64,000 nucleotides of DNA from Eubacteriaceae bacterium Marseille-Q4139 (GCA_018223415.1 JAGTTQ010000001.1:2901365-2965364), one strand, 5' to 3'. Positions 42,062-51,489 are shown, counted from the stretch's first letter. Translations and numbers: made by a program. Notes: generated by a model not told the origin, from the sequence alone.

Positions 42062-42532
42062 ATGATAAGTGCTACACAAATTGCACTTGGGCTTATTGGA
42101 ATAGTTTGTATCTTGTTTCCAAAGCAAATCACCTCTCTTTTACCATATTTGATGGGCATTATGATGATCCTAATTGGCCTGATTGGTATCCAACCAGTTG
42201 GGGAAAAATTCCGGCAGGCTCCTGACATATTTGCTCGTAAATTGGTTCTATTGATCTTGGGACTTTCTTTTCTGGTTCAAGGTAAAACCGCGCTGGTGCC
42301 AATAGGAATTATCTGGGCCGTCTTGGGGCTTTGGAAGACGACAGATGCTTTCGTTGACTTCTGGGAAGCATATCAGGCAAAACAGGGTGTCCTATCTGCT
42401 CTCGCAGAACTACTTATTCGTCTGATTTTATCTCTCCTTTTGTTATTTGACCCGTATGGAAAATTCACACCACATATTGCTATTTTGGGGGCGACACTGT
42501 TGCTAAACGCCATCTTCCCCGAAAGGCGATGA
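42062..42532 (+). CDS. DUF308/HdeD-like small membrane protein
   Basis: A 156-residue membrane protein with five to six hydrophobic helices (ALGLIGIVCILFP, LMGIMMILIGLIG, KLVLLILGLSFLVQG, ALVPIGIIWAVLGLW and two more), each pair joined by short loops, as in HdeD/DUF308 proteins. Role unknown. It overlaps the next gene by four bases and heads the membrane-protein, alarmone and FakB block. Confidence 0.75.
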   Translation: MISATQIALGLIGIVCILFPKQITSLLPYLMGIMMILIGLIGIQPVGEKFRQAPDIFARKLVLLILGLSFLVQGKTALVPIGIIWAVLGLWKTTDAFVDFWEAYQAKQGVLSALAELLIRLILSLLLLFDPYGKFTPHIAILGATLLLNAIFPERR

Positions 42533-43644
42533 AATCGGATGAGATAGTCATTATAAACTTTTCGAGGTGCCCTATGAGAAAAAGTCTGTCCCCAAAGAAA
42601 AAAATAGTATGTTCCGCAACACTCAGTTTTCTTACATTGTTTACCTTGCTTTGGTTTGTTTTCCGAAACCACTATAAAGAAATATTTCAAAACATTCAAA
42701 CAGCCAGTATAAGAGGCTTGCTTTGGATCCTTTGCATGGGATTTGTCTATCAACTCTTAGATAGTTTGCTCTGTCTCATATTCGTAAGAAGGACGATTCG
42801 CTTTTTTTCTTTCAAACAGGCGGTAGAGGTCACACTATTGGGTGTGTTTGGAAATGTTGTTACCCTTTCTGTGGGATCAATCCCCATGCAAAGCGCTTAT
42901 TTACATCGTAAGGGAATGGAGCCTGGAGAAGCTGCGGGAATCATGAGTATGGAATATGTGCTCCATAAATCAACCATTTTGCTGTGTAGTAGCGTACTAC
43001 TTCTGCTTGAGGGGCAGAAGCTTTTTAGGCAACATCGAAATTTGCTCAGATATGTCGTGTTCGGGTATCTGATATGTATTATTATCATTATATTGCTCAT
43101 TCTGATATGTACTCTGGAAAATTTCTATCGGTTCATCTGCAAAGGAATTTGTCGATTAGAAAGTCTTTCAAAGTGGGCAGATCGTGCGATTCAATGGAAA
43201 CAACAAGTAGATGCGCTACATATAGGAGCAAAGGATTTGCTTCACACCCCAAATATAATCTTGGTTGGGGTAGGAATCAACGCAATCAAGTTGATGGGGC
43301 TCTATTCAATTCCATACCTGTGCATGAGAGCGATTGGCATTGATTATTTTTCTCTTATTCAAATACAGACATTATCTGCTTTGGCACATGTTATTTCCAA
43401 TGCTCTGCCTAATATTGCTGGAATGGGCTCAGTAGAAGCAGCTTTTCTGCTGTTGTTTTCCTGTTACATGGATGCGGCAGATGTATCTTCTGTACTTGTT
43501 CTCTATCGGCTCTCCACATATTTTGTTCCATTTTTGCTTAGTGCGTTTGCAACAGAAAGAATCGGACTGCGCTTGTATACAAAAGAAAGGTCCAATACCT
43601 CAATGCACACATCGAATCAGGAGGAGAATCATGGAATATCCTAA
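42529..43644 (+). CDS. Flippase-like integral membrane protein (lysylphosphatidylglycerol synthase TM family)
   Basis: A 371-residue protein with about eight membrane segments resembling the N-terminal flippase region of lysylphosphatidylglycerol synthases (UPF0104). Recognisable blocks are LGVFGNVVTLSVGSIPMQ, GEAAGIMSMEYVLHKS and the C-terminal ALPNIAGMGSVEAAFLLLF. It lacks the catalytic lysyl-transfer domain, so lipid translocation is the likely activity. The ATG at 42529 overlaps the preceding gene; ATG 42574 behind GAGGTG is an alternative start. It overlaps the next gene by 14 bases. Confidence 0.85.
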   Translation: MKSDEIVIINFSRCPMRKSLSPKKKIVCSATLSFLTLFTLLWFVFRNHYKEIFQNIQTASIRGLLWILCMGFVYQLLDSLLCLIFVRRTIRFFSFKQAVEVTLLGVFGNVVTLSVGSIPMQSAYLHRKGMEPGEAAGIMSMEYVLHKSTILLCSSVLLLLEGQKLFRQHRNLLRYVVFGYLICIIIIILLILICTLENFYRFICKGICRLESLSKWADRAIQWKQQVDALHIGAKDLLHTPNIILVGVGINAIKLMGLYSIPYLCMRAIGIDYFSLIQIQTLSALAHVISNALPNIAGMGSVEAAFLLLFSCYMDAADVSSVLVLYRLSTYFVPFLLSAFATERIGLRLYTKERSNTSMHTSNQEENHGIS

Positions 43645-44314
43645 TTTGACAAAGCAGGAATCGGCAGAATTACAGGAGTATCTCTCTACACATCAAGATG
43701 ATCTGCTCACACACATTGTTCAGTTTAACGAACTGATGCGAAAATATCAGGCAGCAACAAAAGAGATTACTACAAAACTGGAGATACTCCAGGAAGATTT
43801 TGTGGCTCAAAATGGACGTACCTGCATTGAGGCTATTACCTGCCGATTAAAAGCACCATCCAGCATTATCAATAAACTGAATCGAAAAGGAATCACTCCC
43901 AGCATTGAGGCACTACGCACGCAGTTAAATGATATTGCTGGTGTAAGAATAATTTGTCCTTTTTTAGATGATATAAATATAGTTGCTCAGTCACTTGCCC
44001 AACAGGATGACATCAAAGTGGTTTCCATAAAAGACTATATCTCTCAACCGAAATCGAACGGATATCGCAGTTATCACATGATAGTGGAAGTTCCTGTATT
44101 TTTTCTGCAAAAAAAAGAATATATGCGAGTTGAAGTTCAGCTTCGTACGGTGGCTATGAATTTTTGGGCAACTCTGGAGCACCAAATAAAGTACAAGAGT
44201 AAATCTACCAAGGAAGTGGAAATAGTTGACACGCTTCGAGACTGTGCCGATATAATTGCAGATACAGATAAACGAATGCTGCAGATACGAGAATATACAA
44301 ACAAGGAGAAATAA
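43631..44314 (+). CDS. Small alarmone synthetase (RelA/SpoT domain)
   Basis: A 227-residue single-domain (p)ppGpp synthetase of the YjbM/YwaC type. GVRIICPFLDDINIV, the YISQPKSNGYRSYHMIVEVP region (YISQPKSNGYRSYH) and VEVQLRTVAMNFWATLEHQI are the synthetase signatures. There is no hydrolase, TGS or ACT domain. It makes (p)ppGpp in response to its own expression level. The ATG at 43631 follows AGGAGGAGAATC and lies inside the 3' end of the membrane-protein gene. Embedding in a fatty-acid operon suggests a link between fatty-acid status and growth control (inference). Confidence 0.9.
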   Translation: MEYPNLTKQESAELQEYLSTHQDDLLTHIVQFNELMRKYQAATKEITTKLEILQEDFVAQNGRTCIEAITCRLKAPSSIINKLNRKGITPSIEALRTQLNDIAGVRIICPFLDDINIVAQSLAQQDDIKVVSIKDYISQPKSNGYRSYHMIVEVPVFFLQKKEYMRVEVQLRTVAMNFWATLEHQIKYKSKSTKEVEIVDTLRDCADIIADTDKRMLQIREYTNKEK

Positions 44315-44318
44315 TGTT

Positions 44319-45206
44319 ATGTCTGAAAACTGCTCATTGCAATATAAGATTCTTACTGATGCCGCATCTGATTTAACCGATTCCCTGGTGGCAGATTATC
44401 CTGAAGTCCAGGTTCTTCCCATGGAAGTTATGGTTGGAGGAGTCTCTTACAATTATGGGCCCGGTGGGAATCTAAGCAGCCAGGAATTCTATAGGTTGCT
44501 GAAGCAAGGAAACAAACCATCCACCTCTCAAATTAATCCTTCATGCTATCTGATAGAATTTACAAAAATTCTTGAACTTGGCTACGATATTTTATATCTT
44601 GGATTTTCATCCGGCTTATCTGGAATGTATCAAAATGCCAAAATGACAGCTGAAATACTTTCTGAGCAATATCCGCATCGAAAAATACGCTGTGTGGACA
44701 CTCTGTGCGCTGCACCGGGTGAAGGATTCTTGGTTCTGGAGGCAGCCAAAAAGAAACGAGAGGGATTCTCGCTGGACGACCTGGCAGATTGGGTTGAACT
44801 ACATCGTCTTCAGGTCTGTCATTGGTTTACGGTGGACGGACTATCTTATCTGCATCAAGGGGGACGAGTATCCACGGCGTCAGTAGTCGCTGGTACCGCT
44901 TTGCAGATCAAACCCTTGTTACGATTAAATAATGAGGGGAAATTGGAAGTGGCCGGAAAGCCACGTGGGAATAAGCGTGCATTGCTGGAGCTAATTACTA
45001 AGATGAGGGAGCAGTGGAATCCTCGGATTTCCAAGTCTGTGGCCATCGTATACAGCGGGGCTCCTGAGCAGGTACAATCACTCTGTGATACAGTTATTTC
45101 CCAATTTCCAGATGCAATATGCTATACCGCATCAGTCGGCCCGGTTATTGGGGCTCACACAGGACCTGGACTACTGGCCCTGGTGTATTGGGGAAATCAA
45201 AGATAA
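44319..45206 (+). CDS. DegV family fatty-acid-binding protein (FakB-like) 1
   Basis: A 295-residue DegV protein. The N-terminus ILTDAASDLTDSLVADYP is the DegV signature; FSSGLSGMYQNAKMTAE is the fatty-acid-pocket segment and YLHQGGRVSTASVVAGTALQ the conserved middle block; IGAHTGPGLLAL is at the C-terminus. FakB proteins hold a fatty acid while FakA phosphorylates it for phospholipid synthesis. FakA is not in the window. The ATG at 44319 follows AAGGAGAAATAATGTT. Confidence 0.92.
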   Translation: MSENCSLQYKILTDAASDLTDSLVADYPEVQVLPMEVMVGGVSYNYGPGGNLSSQEFYRLLKQGNKPSTSQINPSCYLIEFTKILELGYDILYLGFSSGLSGMYQNAKMTAEILSEQYPHRKIRCVDTLCAAPGEGFLVLEAAKKKREGFSLDDLADWVELHRLQVCHWFTVDGLSYLHQGGRVSTASVVAGTALQIKPLLRLNNEGKLEVAGKPRGNKRALLELITKMREQWNPRISKSVAIVYSGAPEQVQSLCDTVISQFPDAICYTASVGPVIGAHTGPGLLALVYWGNQR

Positions 45207-45224
45207 GAGAAAGATGTGAGGAAA

Positions 45225-46112
45225 ATGAGCAAATATGTACTTAGCTGTGAGTCAACAGTAGATTTAACAAAGTCATACCTTCAGCAAAGACACATCGCCT
45301 ATATCGGTTATCCTTATGAATTGAATGGCCGTTTTTACCAAGATGATTTTGGGGAAACACTCTCTTTGGAGAACTTTTACCGAGAAATGGAACAAGGTGC
45401 CAGTACGAAAACTGCCCAAATTAACGCTTATGAATTCACTCAATATTTTGAAACTTTTCTTTCACAAGGGAAAGATGTGTTACATATCTGTTTATCATCC
45501 GGGATTACTGGTGTATTGAATGCTGCACAGATGGCAAAAAACGAGTTGGAAGATAAATATCCAGATCGATCAATTTATCTTGTAGACTCTTTAGCCGCCT
45601 CGGCTGGCAGTGGGCTTCTTGTAGAAAAATTAGCTGACTTGCGAGACGAAGGAATGGATATAGAGCAATTATGGCAATGGGTTCAAGAAAATAAGCTACG
45701 GGTTAATCATTGGTTCTTTTCCAGTGATCTTAAATACTATATTCGAGGCGGCAGAATTTCCAAAACGGCTGGAATAGCAGGGACGATGTTGGGAATTTGC
45801 CCTTTGCTGGATGTGGATGTGAAGGGAAGGTTAATCCCACGGGAAAAAATCAGAGGGACGAAGCGGGCGATTGCTGCTTTGAACGATAAAATGTGCCTAC
45901 TGGCCGACAATGGCCCAAATTATAATGAATCTTGTTTTATAGCGCATTCCGGCTGTGCAGAGCTTGCTATGCAAGCAGCGGAACTTCTAAACCAAAACTT
46001 CCCAAAAATTCCCGGCGGGGTTCGGATTTATCAGATCGGTACAATTATTGGAGCGCATACTGGCCCAGGAACGGTAGCATTGTTCTTTTGGGGGAAAGCT
46101 CGCAACAACTAA
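45225..46112 (+). CDS. DegV family fatty-acid-binding protein (FakB-like) 2
   Basis: A 295-residue paralogue of the preceding DegV gene: YVLSCESTVDLTKSYLQQ at the start, LSSGITGVLNAAQMAK, KYYIRGGRISKTAGIAGTM and IGAHTGPGTVALFFWG. Two FakB-like proteins side by side usually differ in preference for saturated versus unsaturated acids. The ATG at 45225 follows GTGAGGAAA, 18 bp after the first DegV stop. Confidence 0.92.
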   Translation: MSKYVLSCESTVDLTKSYLQQRHIAYIGYPYELNGRFYQDDFGETLSLENFYREMEQGASTKTAQINAYEFTQYFETFLSQGKDVLHICLSSGITGVLNAAQMAKNELEDKYPDRSIYLVDSLAASAGSGLLVEKLADLRDEGMDIEQLWQWVQENKLRVNHWFFSSDLKYYIRGGRISKTAGIAGTMLGICPLLDVDVKGRLIPREKIRGTKRAIAALNDKMCLLADNGPNYNESCFIAHSGCAELAMQAAELLNQNFPKIPGGVRIYQIGTIIGAHTGPGTVALFFWGKARNN

Positions 46113-46125
46113 ATGAGGTAATGAT

Positions 46126-47061
46126 ATGGAAGGAAATACTCATACAGAATTTGAAAAATTAAGACTAACATCCATTGTGGATGGGTTGCCGCTGGCGATA
46201 GAAGTTATCGAACCTATTGGTCCAATTTACGGTGTTATACAAATTTCACATGGCATGGCAGAACATAAAGAACGATACAGAGACTTCATGCAATTCCTTT
46301 CCGCACACGGTTATGTGGTTGCTATTCATGACCATAGAGGACATGGCGGCAGTGTACGAGACGTATCCGATTTGGGCTATTTCTATACGGATAATGCCCA
46401 AGTCATTGTGGAAGATTTGCATGATGTAACTGCATTTCTTCAAAAACGATACCCAGGTTACCCGATTTATATGTTTAGCCATAGTATGGGTACCCTTGTG
46501 GCAAGAAATTATCTTAAGAGATACGATCATGAATTGTCTAAAGTGATTCTGTGTGGCCCCCCGACAAAAAATGAAACCATTCATCTCGCAATTCTACTGG
46601 CTCAAATATCCAGCAAAATACATGGTGAACTATATAGAAACCATTTTTTAAATCAATTAGTATTTGGTCCGGCAAACAAGAAATTTGGGGCAGTAAATGC
46701 TTGGCTGTCCAGCGACGCTGCTGAAGTTGAACGGTATATATACGATCCTCTTTGTGGTTATATTTTCACCAACAACGGTTTTCTCAATCTGTTTGAACTT
46801 CAAAAAGATGCGTTTGATGCCAATGGATGGATTATCAGAAATTCGGAACTTCCAATCTTTTTGATTGCCGGGGAGGACGATCCGGTGATCCGAGGAGAGA
46901 AAAAATTTTTCCAGCTGGAAACATTCCTCAAGCAGGTTGGATACCAGAATGTTTCCGCAAAACTTTATAAAGGTATGCGCCATGAACTGCTCAATGAAAC
47001 AGGAAAGCGACAATTGTATCATGACATCTTGGCTTTCCTTTCAAAAAAACCATATTCGTAA
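46126..47061 (+). CDS. Alpha/beta hydrolase, monoacylglycerol-lipase-like
   Basis: A 311-residue serine hydrolase of the S33/monoacylglycerol lipase group. The oxyanion region QISHGMAEHKERYRDF, the DHRGHGGS turn, the nucleophile elbow FSHSMGT (Ser at about residue 119), Asp in AGEDDPV and His in MRHELLNE form the complete triad. It has no signal peptide, so it acts in the cytoplasm. It probably frees fatty acids from monoglycerides or lysolipids, feeding the two FakB proteins encoded upstream (inference). It starts 13 bp after the second DegV gene and ends 10 bp before the mobilizable element's first gene. Confidence 0.9.
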   Translation: MEGNTHTEFEKLRLTSIVDGLPLAIEVIEPIGPIYGVIQISHGMAEHKERYRDFMQFLSAHGYVVAIHDHRGHGGSVRDVSDLGYFYTDNAQVIVEDLHDVTAFLQKRYPGYPIYMFSHSMGTLVARNYLKRYDHELSKVILCGPPTKNETIHLAILLAQISSKIHGELYRNHFLNQLVFGPANKKFGAVNAWLSSDAAEVERYIYDPLCGYIFTNNGFLNLFELQKDAFDANGWIIRNSELPIFLIAGEDDPVIRGEKKFFQLETFLKQVGYQNVSAKLYKGMRHELLNETGKRQLYHDILAFLSKKPYS

Positions 47062-47071
47062 TCATTTTGAC

Positions 47072-48283
47072 TTATATTGTAAGCACAAGCGTATCTGTCT
47101 CAAAGAGACGTACACTTTTCAAATATTCCCTCGAAAAACTATTCAAAAAGTATTGGATAACTTTTCGTGCAAATTTTTCGCTCGCCATAGTATCCCACTC
47201 TGCCAACTGGACAATTTCTGCTGTACCGGCCTCAAAATCAAACGAAATCTCGCCCCACTCGCCGTCGTTGTCCACCTGGTAGAGGTAGACAGCGGCGGCG
47301 ACTTTCTTTTTGCGTTTGATCTGGGATTTGCGTTTCAGCTGAATCATGTGAAGCACCCCGGTTTCTGTCAGCAGACAAGCCAAATGTTCCACAGCTTTGC
47401 GATAGGCCCGTTCTGCGCCGCTGGCTGTGCTGCCCTCAAAGAGGATTGCCAGTTCTTCAAAGGTCAATCGGGTGCTGATGGGACTGACCCGCCCACAAGT
47501 CATACAGATGGCGTTTCGCTTCTCCAAAAGGGTCTGATCCCGGTAATTCAGCTTTTCAAACGCTTCTCGGACAGCTTTAGCCTGGATGCCGTTCCACAGA
47601 ATCTCCGCATAGTCCCAGTGATCATCCCGGCTGACATCCTCGCCGGTTTCTTCGCTGTCCTCGTCCTGTACGGTTTGGTAAAACGGAACACGGCTTCGGT
47701 TTTGCTTGGCCAACGCCAAAAACTTCGCTGCGGTTTCACTTGAGCAGTTATGTTTCTGGGCATATTTCTGGATCGCCGCCTGTTCAGACTGACCGGATTG
47801 ATTATAGAGCCAAGCAATCCCACGCACAGCTTTGTACTCATCCACATTCTCAAAGGAACCGGCCTCCTCCTGCATCCGGCAGGTCAAAAGGGCGTTCCCG
47901 ATAAAATGGTGGGCATAGGTCAGAAAATCTGCCCCTTGTGCGAGATCGTATCCCCAGAGACAGTCCAGCATGGCAAGTACACAGCCCATTTTGTAGTCCA
48001 AAAAGCGTTCCGGGTCATAGCGATCCAGCCCCTCCCGCAGCAGGAACCGGCGAACACGACCATTAAGCCGATTTTCATAGCAGTGCAGAAAAAAGGAGAA
48101 CCAGCGCAATTCACGGCTCTGCACAGCCTTAATGATATAATCATTCAGATTTTCATGGACAGGCGGTTCGGGGTCAAGCTGAAAGATGCGTTCCACTTCC
48201 CGCATGTTCAAGCCCTTGGGTTCCGTCAGAAAGCTGTATTTGGCACAGTAGCCGGATAGCTCCCATGTCCACGCTGTATCCAT
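47072..48283 (-). CDS. Sigma-70-like protein of the mobilizable element
   Basis: A 403-residue protein with divergent sigma-70 features: LAQGADFLTYAHHFIGNALL resembles region 2.1-2.4 and LNYRDQTLLEKRNAI with RLTFEELAILFEGSTASGAERAYRKAVEHL (two parts: RLTFEELAILFEGSTA, SGAERAYRKAVEHL) resembles region 4. The last 80 residues are a separate beta-rich extension. It is transcribed away from the replication genes, and with the DUF6076-like gene forms a minus-strand pair. It may regulate the element's own promoters. Confidence 0.6.
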   Translation of the reverse strand: MDTAWTWELSGYCAKYSFLTEPKGLNMREVERIFQLDPEPPVHENLNDYIIKAVQSRELRWFSFFLHCYENRLNGRVRRFLLREGLDRYDPERFLDYKMGCVLAMLDCLWGYDLAQGADFLTYAHHFIGNALLTCRMQEEAGSFENVDEYKAVRGIAWLYNQSGQSEQAAIQKYAQKHNCSSETAAKFLALAKQNRSRVPFYQTVQDEDSEETGEDVSRDDHWDYAEILWNGIQAKAVREAFEKLNYRDQTLLEKRNAICMTCGRVSPISTRLTFEELAILFEGSTASGAERAYRKAVEHLACLLTETGVLHMIQLKRKSQIKRKKKVAAAVYLYQVDNDGEWGEISFDFEAGTAEIVQLAEWDTMASEKFARKVIQYFLNSFSREYLKSVRLFETDTLVLTI

Positions 48284-48315
48284 TTTCCCTCACCACCTTT
48301 CGGATGTTTCTCTGC

Positions 48316-49431
48316 TTATTTCTTTTGTACGGCCTTCAAAAGTGCATCTTGGGTCATTTCCTGCTCATAGACAGTGCTGGCATAACGCTGATCTGAAAGC
48401 GCACGAAGCATCTTATCTTTTGCCATCTTTTTCATAGCTGCTGCCGTTCCTTCATCCAGCTTTCCCCGGCGGGTATTTTGTAGGATGGTGTTCATACGGC
48501 GGGTATAAATTGCCTTAATGGGATGATCGTCGGCAAGCTCCCGCTGCTCCCGACCTCTCAGATTGCCGATTTGTCGGCACGTCCGTCCCCGCTGATCGCC
48601 GGGGGCCAGCCCGCCGCAGTATTTGGTGTGCCGTGCGTCAATGGTGAGAAACCACCTGCCGCAGATGGGACATTTCTTGGGCGCATGGCCCACACAAAGC
48701 CCCTCAAACAAATCAGATCGGAACATCCCCACAAAGGAGACATAGTGCATCCGTTTGACCAGCTGCGGCTCTGTCTTTCCGGTCCGAGTGGCGGCTACAT
48801 ACTGCACCGAAGCATTGGTCAGGGTCATCCAGGCTGGGTTATCCAGTGACAGAGTTGGCTCACCTTTGAAGAACTGTCCGAACATTGCCGCATAACCGTC
48901 CGGGGTACGGTCATAGCCTGGCTCATTCAACCGCTCTGCAAATTTCGTCAGGGCCTCCTTGTATTGCCCAAGAGAATAACTCAAATGCCCCAGCACCTGC
49001 GCTATTCGGACGAGCATGGTTGCCTTGCTGTGCTGACCAGTTAAAGCACAAATCAGCTGTTCCTGCTGGGTAAGCTGCAAATAGGCTTTGGCGTCCTCCA
49101 TATATTCTTCGGAAAAGATGGCTGCAAGTTCTTGCTCAAAATAGCTTCGATTCAGGCGGGAGAACGGTGGCGTAGCCTGTAAAAAGGAGATGATCTCGCC
49201 AGCAGCCTGCTGCACCTGCGGCAGAAGCTCCATATCCACGGAACCGGTGTTCATCCCCTGAAGCAGCTGGTTCAACACATTGCAGGGGGCATCCAGCTTT
49301 TCGATAGTACTGTCCGGGATGTTCAGCACCTCGCAGCCAATGGTTCCTGTTGGCATGGTACACCCCTCATAGGTCACAGTGTCCTGCCAGAAATCCAGCG
49401 ACAAAACCGCATGGTTGATGATCTGATCCAT
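48316..49431 (-). CDS. DUF6076-like zinc-binding protein
   Basis: A 371-residue protein with a helical N-terminal two-thirds and a zinc-ribbon-like C-terminal segment KKCPICGRWFLTIDARHTKYCG, as in DUF6076 proteins. The C-terminus is basic and helical (RTCRQIGNLRGREQRELADD). The ATG at 49431 follows AGGAGGGAGAAG; an extension to 49476 lies upstream of that site. Function unknown; it is divergent from the primase gene, with the 170-bp gap between them holding both promoters. Confidence 0.65.
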   Translation of the reverse strand: MDQIINHAVLSLDFWQDTVTYEGCTMPTGTIGCEVLNIPDSTIEKLDAPCNVLNQLLQGMNTGSVDMELLPQVQQAAGEIISFLQATPPFSRLNRSYFEQELAAIFSEEYMEDAKAYLQLTQQEQLICALTGQHSKATMLVRIAQVLGHLSYSLGQYKEALTKFAERLNEPGYDRTPDGYAAMFGQFFKGEPTLSLDNPAWMTLTNASVQYVAATRTGKTEPQLVKRMHYVSFVGMFRSDLFEGLCVGHAPKKCPICGRWFLTIDARHTKYCGGLAPGDQRGRTCRQIGNLRGREQRELADDHPIKAIYTRRMNTILQNTRRGKLDEGTAAAMKKMAKDKMLRALSDQRYASTVYEQEMTQDALLKAVQKK

Positions 49432-49604
49432 CTTCTCCCTCCTGTCATGTTTTTTTATTTTAATAATAGCACACAATTAAATTCTTGTCATGTTTTTTGA
49501 AAACGGCTTGTCATGCCATCAGCCTGTTTTTTTCGATTTTCCCCATAACCTATACAGAGGGGTGAGAAAACTGCCCAATCAAAAAAGAAATGGAGGGAAC
49601 CTGT

Positions 49605-50201
49605 ATGAATCTGTTTGAAGTGGTGAAAGCCAGTATCAACACAAGGGAAGCAGCGCAGGCGTATGGAATTGACGTTAACCGCCATGGCATGGCCCTGTGT
49701 CCGTTCCACAATGACCGTCATCCGAGCCTGTATGTATCGGATGACCACTACCACTGTTTCGCCTGTGGGGAGCATGGGGATGTGATCGACCTGACCGCCA
49801 AACTGTTTGACCTTCGGCTGTATGATGCGGCCCGAAAACTGGCGTCGGACTTTCACCTTGCGCCGGACAAGCCCTTGCCGGAAGCAATTCGCCAAAAATT
49901 AAAGCACAAAACCAAAGCACAGCAGCTTCGTGAGAACGAGCAGCTGTGCTTTTCTGTTTTGAACCAGTATCGGCGGTTGCTCCTGGATTGGGAAAGGCAA
50001 TATGCACCGCAAGCGCCGGAAGATGTGTTGGACGAGCGGTTTGTGGAAGCCTGCCACCGTCTGCCCTGGGCAGAGTATCAGCTGGACATTCTGCTGCAAG
50101 GCGATTCCTATGAACGAGGCGAAGTCGTGAGTGAACTAACGGCAAACGGATACATCTGCAAATTACAGACCCGCCTGAGAGAGGAGCGATACCATGAATA
50201 A
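49605..50201 (+). CDS. CHC2 zinc-finger primase-like protein
   Basis: A 198-residue protein with the N-terminal DnaG-type CHC2 zinc finger: CPFHNDRHPSLYVS then YHCFACGEHGDVIDLT (C-x2-H ... C-x2-C). No TOPRIM domain follows; the rest is helical. Together with the helicase gene, which it overlaps by eight bases, it forms a split primase/helicase replication module. The ATG at 49605 follows GGAGGGAACCTGT. Confidence 0.88.
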   Translation: MNLFEVVKASINTREAAQAYGIDVNRHGMALCPFHNDRHPSLYVSDDHYHCFACGEHGDVIDLTAKLFDLRLYDAARKLASDFHLAPDKPLPEAIRQKLKHKTKAQQLRENEQLCFSVLNQYRRLLLDWERQYAPQAPEDVLDERFVEACHRLPWAEYQLDILLQGDSYERGEVVSELTANGYICKLQTRLREERYHE

Positions 50202-51489
50202 CCCTGTTTGGATTGATGATAAGGGGAAAATCGTCGAACCGGAATACTGCCGGGATTTCCTGTCCCAGCATCCCATGCGCTGTATCAACGACCGCTTTTA
50301 TACTGTGGATGGACCGCTGCCGGACGAGAACAAATTGAAACGAACGATTTATGAGGAAATCTCACCCTGGCTCCACGACAAGGTCGCACAGACAGTGGAG
50401 CAGATAATCAAAGCGTTGAAGCTGGCGGCATACACAGACCCGTTGCCCCTGCAATGTGACCGCATCCATGTGGCGAACGGCACTTGTTTTCTGGACGGTA
50501 CATTCACAGAGAAAAAAGAGTATTGCAGCAACCGCCTGTCGGTGTCTTATCGGGCAGATGCTCCTGCACCGGAACACTGGCTGTGCTTCCTTTCGGAACT
50601 GCTGGAGCCGGAGGATATTCCTGCCTTGCAGGAGTATCTGGGCTACTGCCTGATTCCCTCCACCAAAGGACAGAAAATGCTTATGCTGATCGGCAAGGGC
50701 GGCGAAGGCAAAAGCCGCATCGGTGTGGTGATGAACGCCATTTTCGGGCTCAACATGAATACCACTTCCATCCAGAAGGTAGAAAACAATCGTTTCGCCA
50801 GAGCCGATTTAGAGGGCAAGCTGCTGATGGTGGACGATGATCTTGACATGAACGCCTTAACCAAAACCAACTATGTAAAATCCATTGTGACAGCAGAACT
50901 GCGAATGGATTTGGAACGGAAGAAAGAACAGAGCTATCAGGGGCAGCTGTATGTGCGTTTTCTCTGCTTCGGCAACGGGGCATTAACTGCGCTTCACGAC
51001 CGCAGCGACGGTTTCTTTCGCCGACAGATCATTCTGACCACTAAAGACAAGCCTGCGGATCGGTTCGATGACCCGTTTCTTGCTGAGAAACTGATTGCCG
51101 AAAAAGAGGGAATCTTCCTCTGGATGCTGGAGGGACTGCGGCGGCTGATCGCCAATCACTATCACTTTACCATCAGCCAGAGAGCCAAGGACAATATCAC
51201 TTCCGCTGTTCGGGAGGCCAATAACATTCTGGATTTTCTCGATTCTGAGGGTTATGTGGAATTCAAGGCCGATTATGAAGCCAGCACCAAAAATCTGTAT
51301 GCAGCCTATAAGCGGTGGTGTGAGGACAACGCAGAAAACCCACTGTCCCCAAAGAGCTTCGCAAACCAGCTCAGCCAGAACGCAGAACGCTACCATTTGG
51401 AGCCAGTCAATAACCTGCACATCGGCGGTGGGAAGCGATGCCGAGGATATATGGGCATTTATGTTCTGCTCTCACCTGTGGAATTGTGA
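50194..51489 (+). CDS. Phage/plasmid-type primase-helicase (SF3 helicase, DUF5906-like)
   Basis: A 431-residue protein. Walker A LIGKGGEGKSRIGVV lies near residue 170, Walker B LLMVDDDLD near 210, and the sensor segment RFLCFGNGALTALHDRSDGF near 255, characteristic of P4-like SF3 helicases. The N-terminal 100 residues correspond to the D5/DUF5906 linker. It unwinds the replication origin of the element. Start at 50194, coupled to the CHC2 gene. Confidence 0.88.
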   Translation: MNNPVWIDDKGKIVEPEYCRDFLSQHPMRCINDRFYTVDGPLPDENKLKRTIYEEISPWLHDKVAQTVEQIIKALKLAAYTDPLPLQCDRIHVANGTCFLDGTFTEKKEYCSNRLSVSYRADAPAPEHWLCFLSELLEPEDIPALQEYLGYCLIPSTKGQKMLMLIGKGGEGKSRIGVVMNAIFGLNMNTTSIQKVENNRFARADLEGKLLMVDDDLDMNALTKTNYVKSIVTAELRMDLERKKEQSYQGQLYVRFLCFGNGALTALHDRSDGFFRRQIILTTKDKPADRFDDPFLAEKLIAEKEGIFLWMLEGLRRLIANHYHFTISQRAKDNITSAVREANNILDFLDSEGYVEFKADYEASTKNLYAAYKRWCEDNAENPLSPKSFANQLSQNAERYHLEPVNNLHIGGGKRCRGYMGIYVLLSPVEL

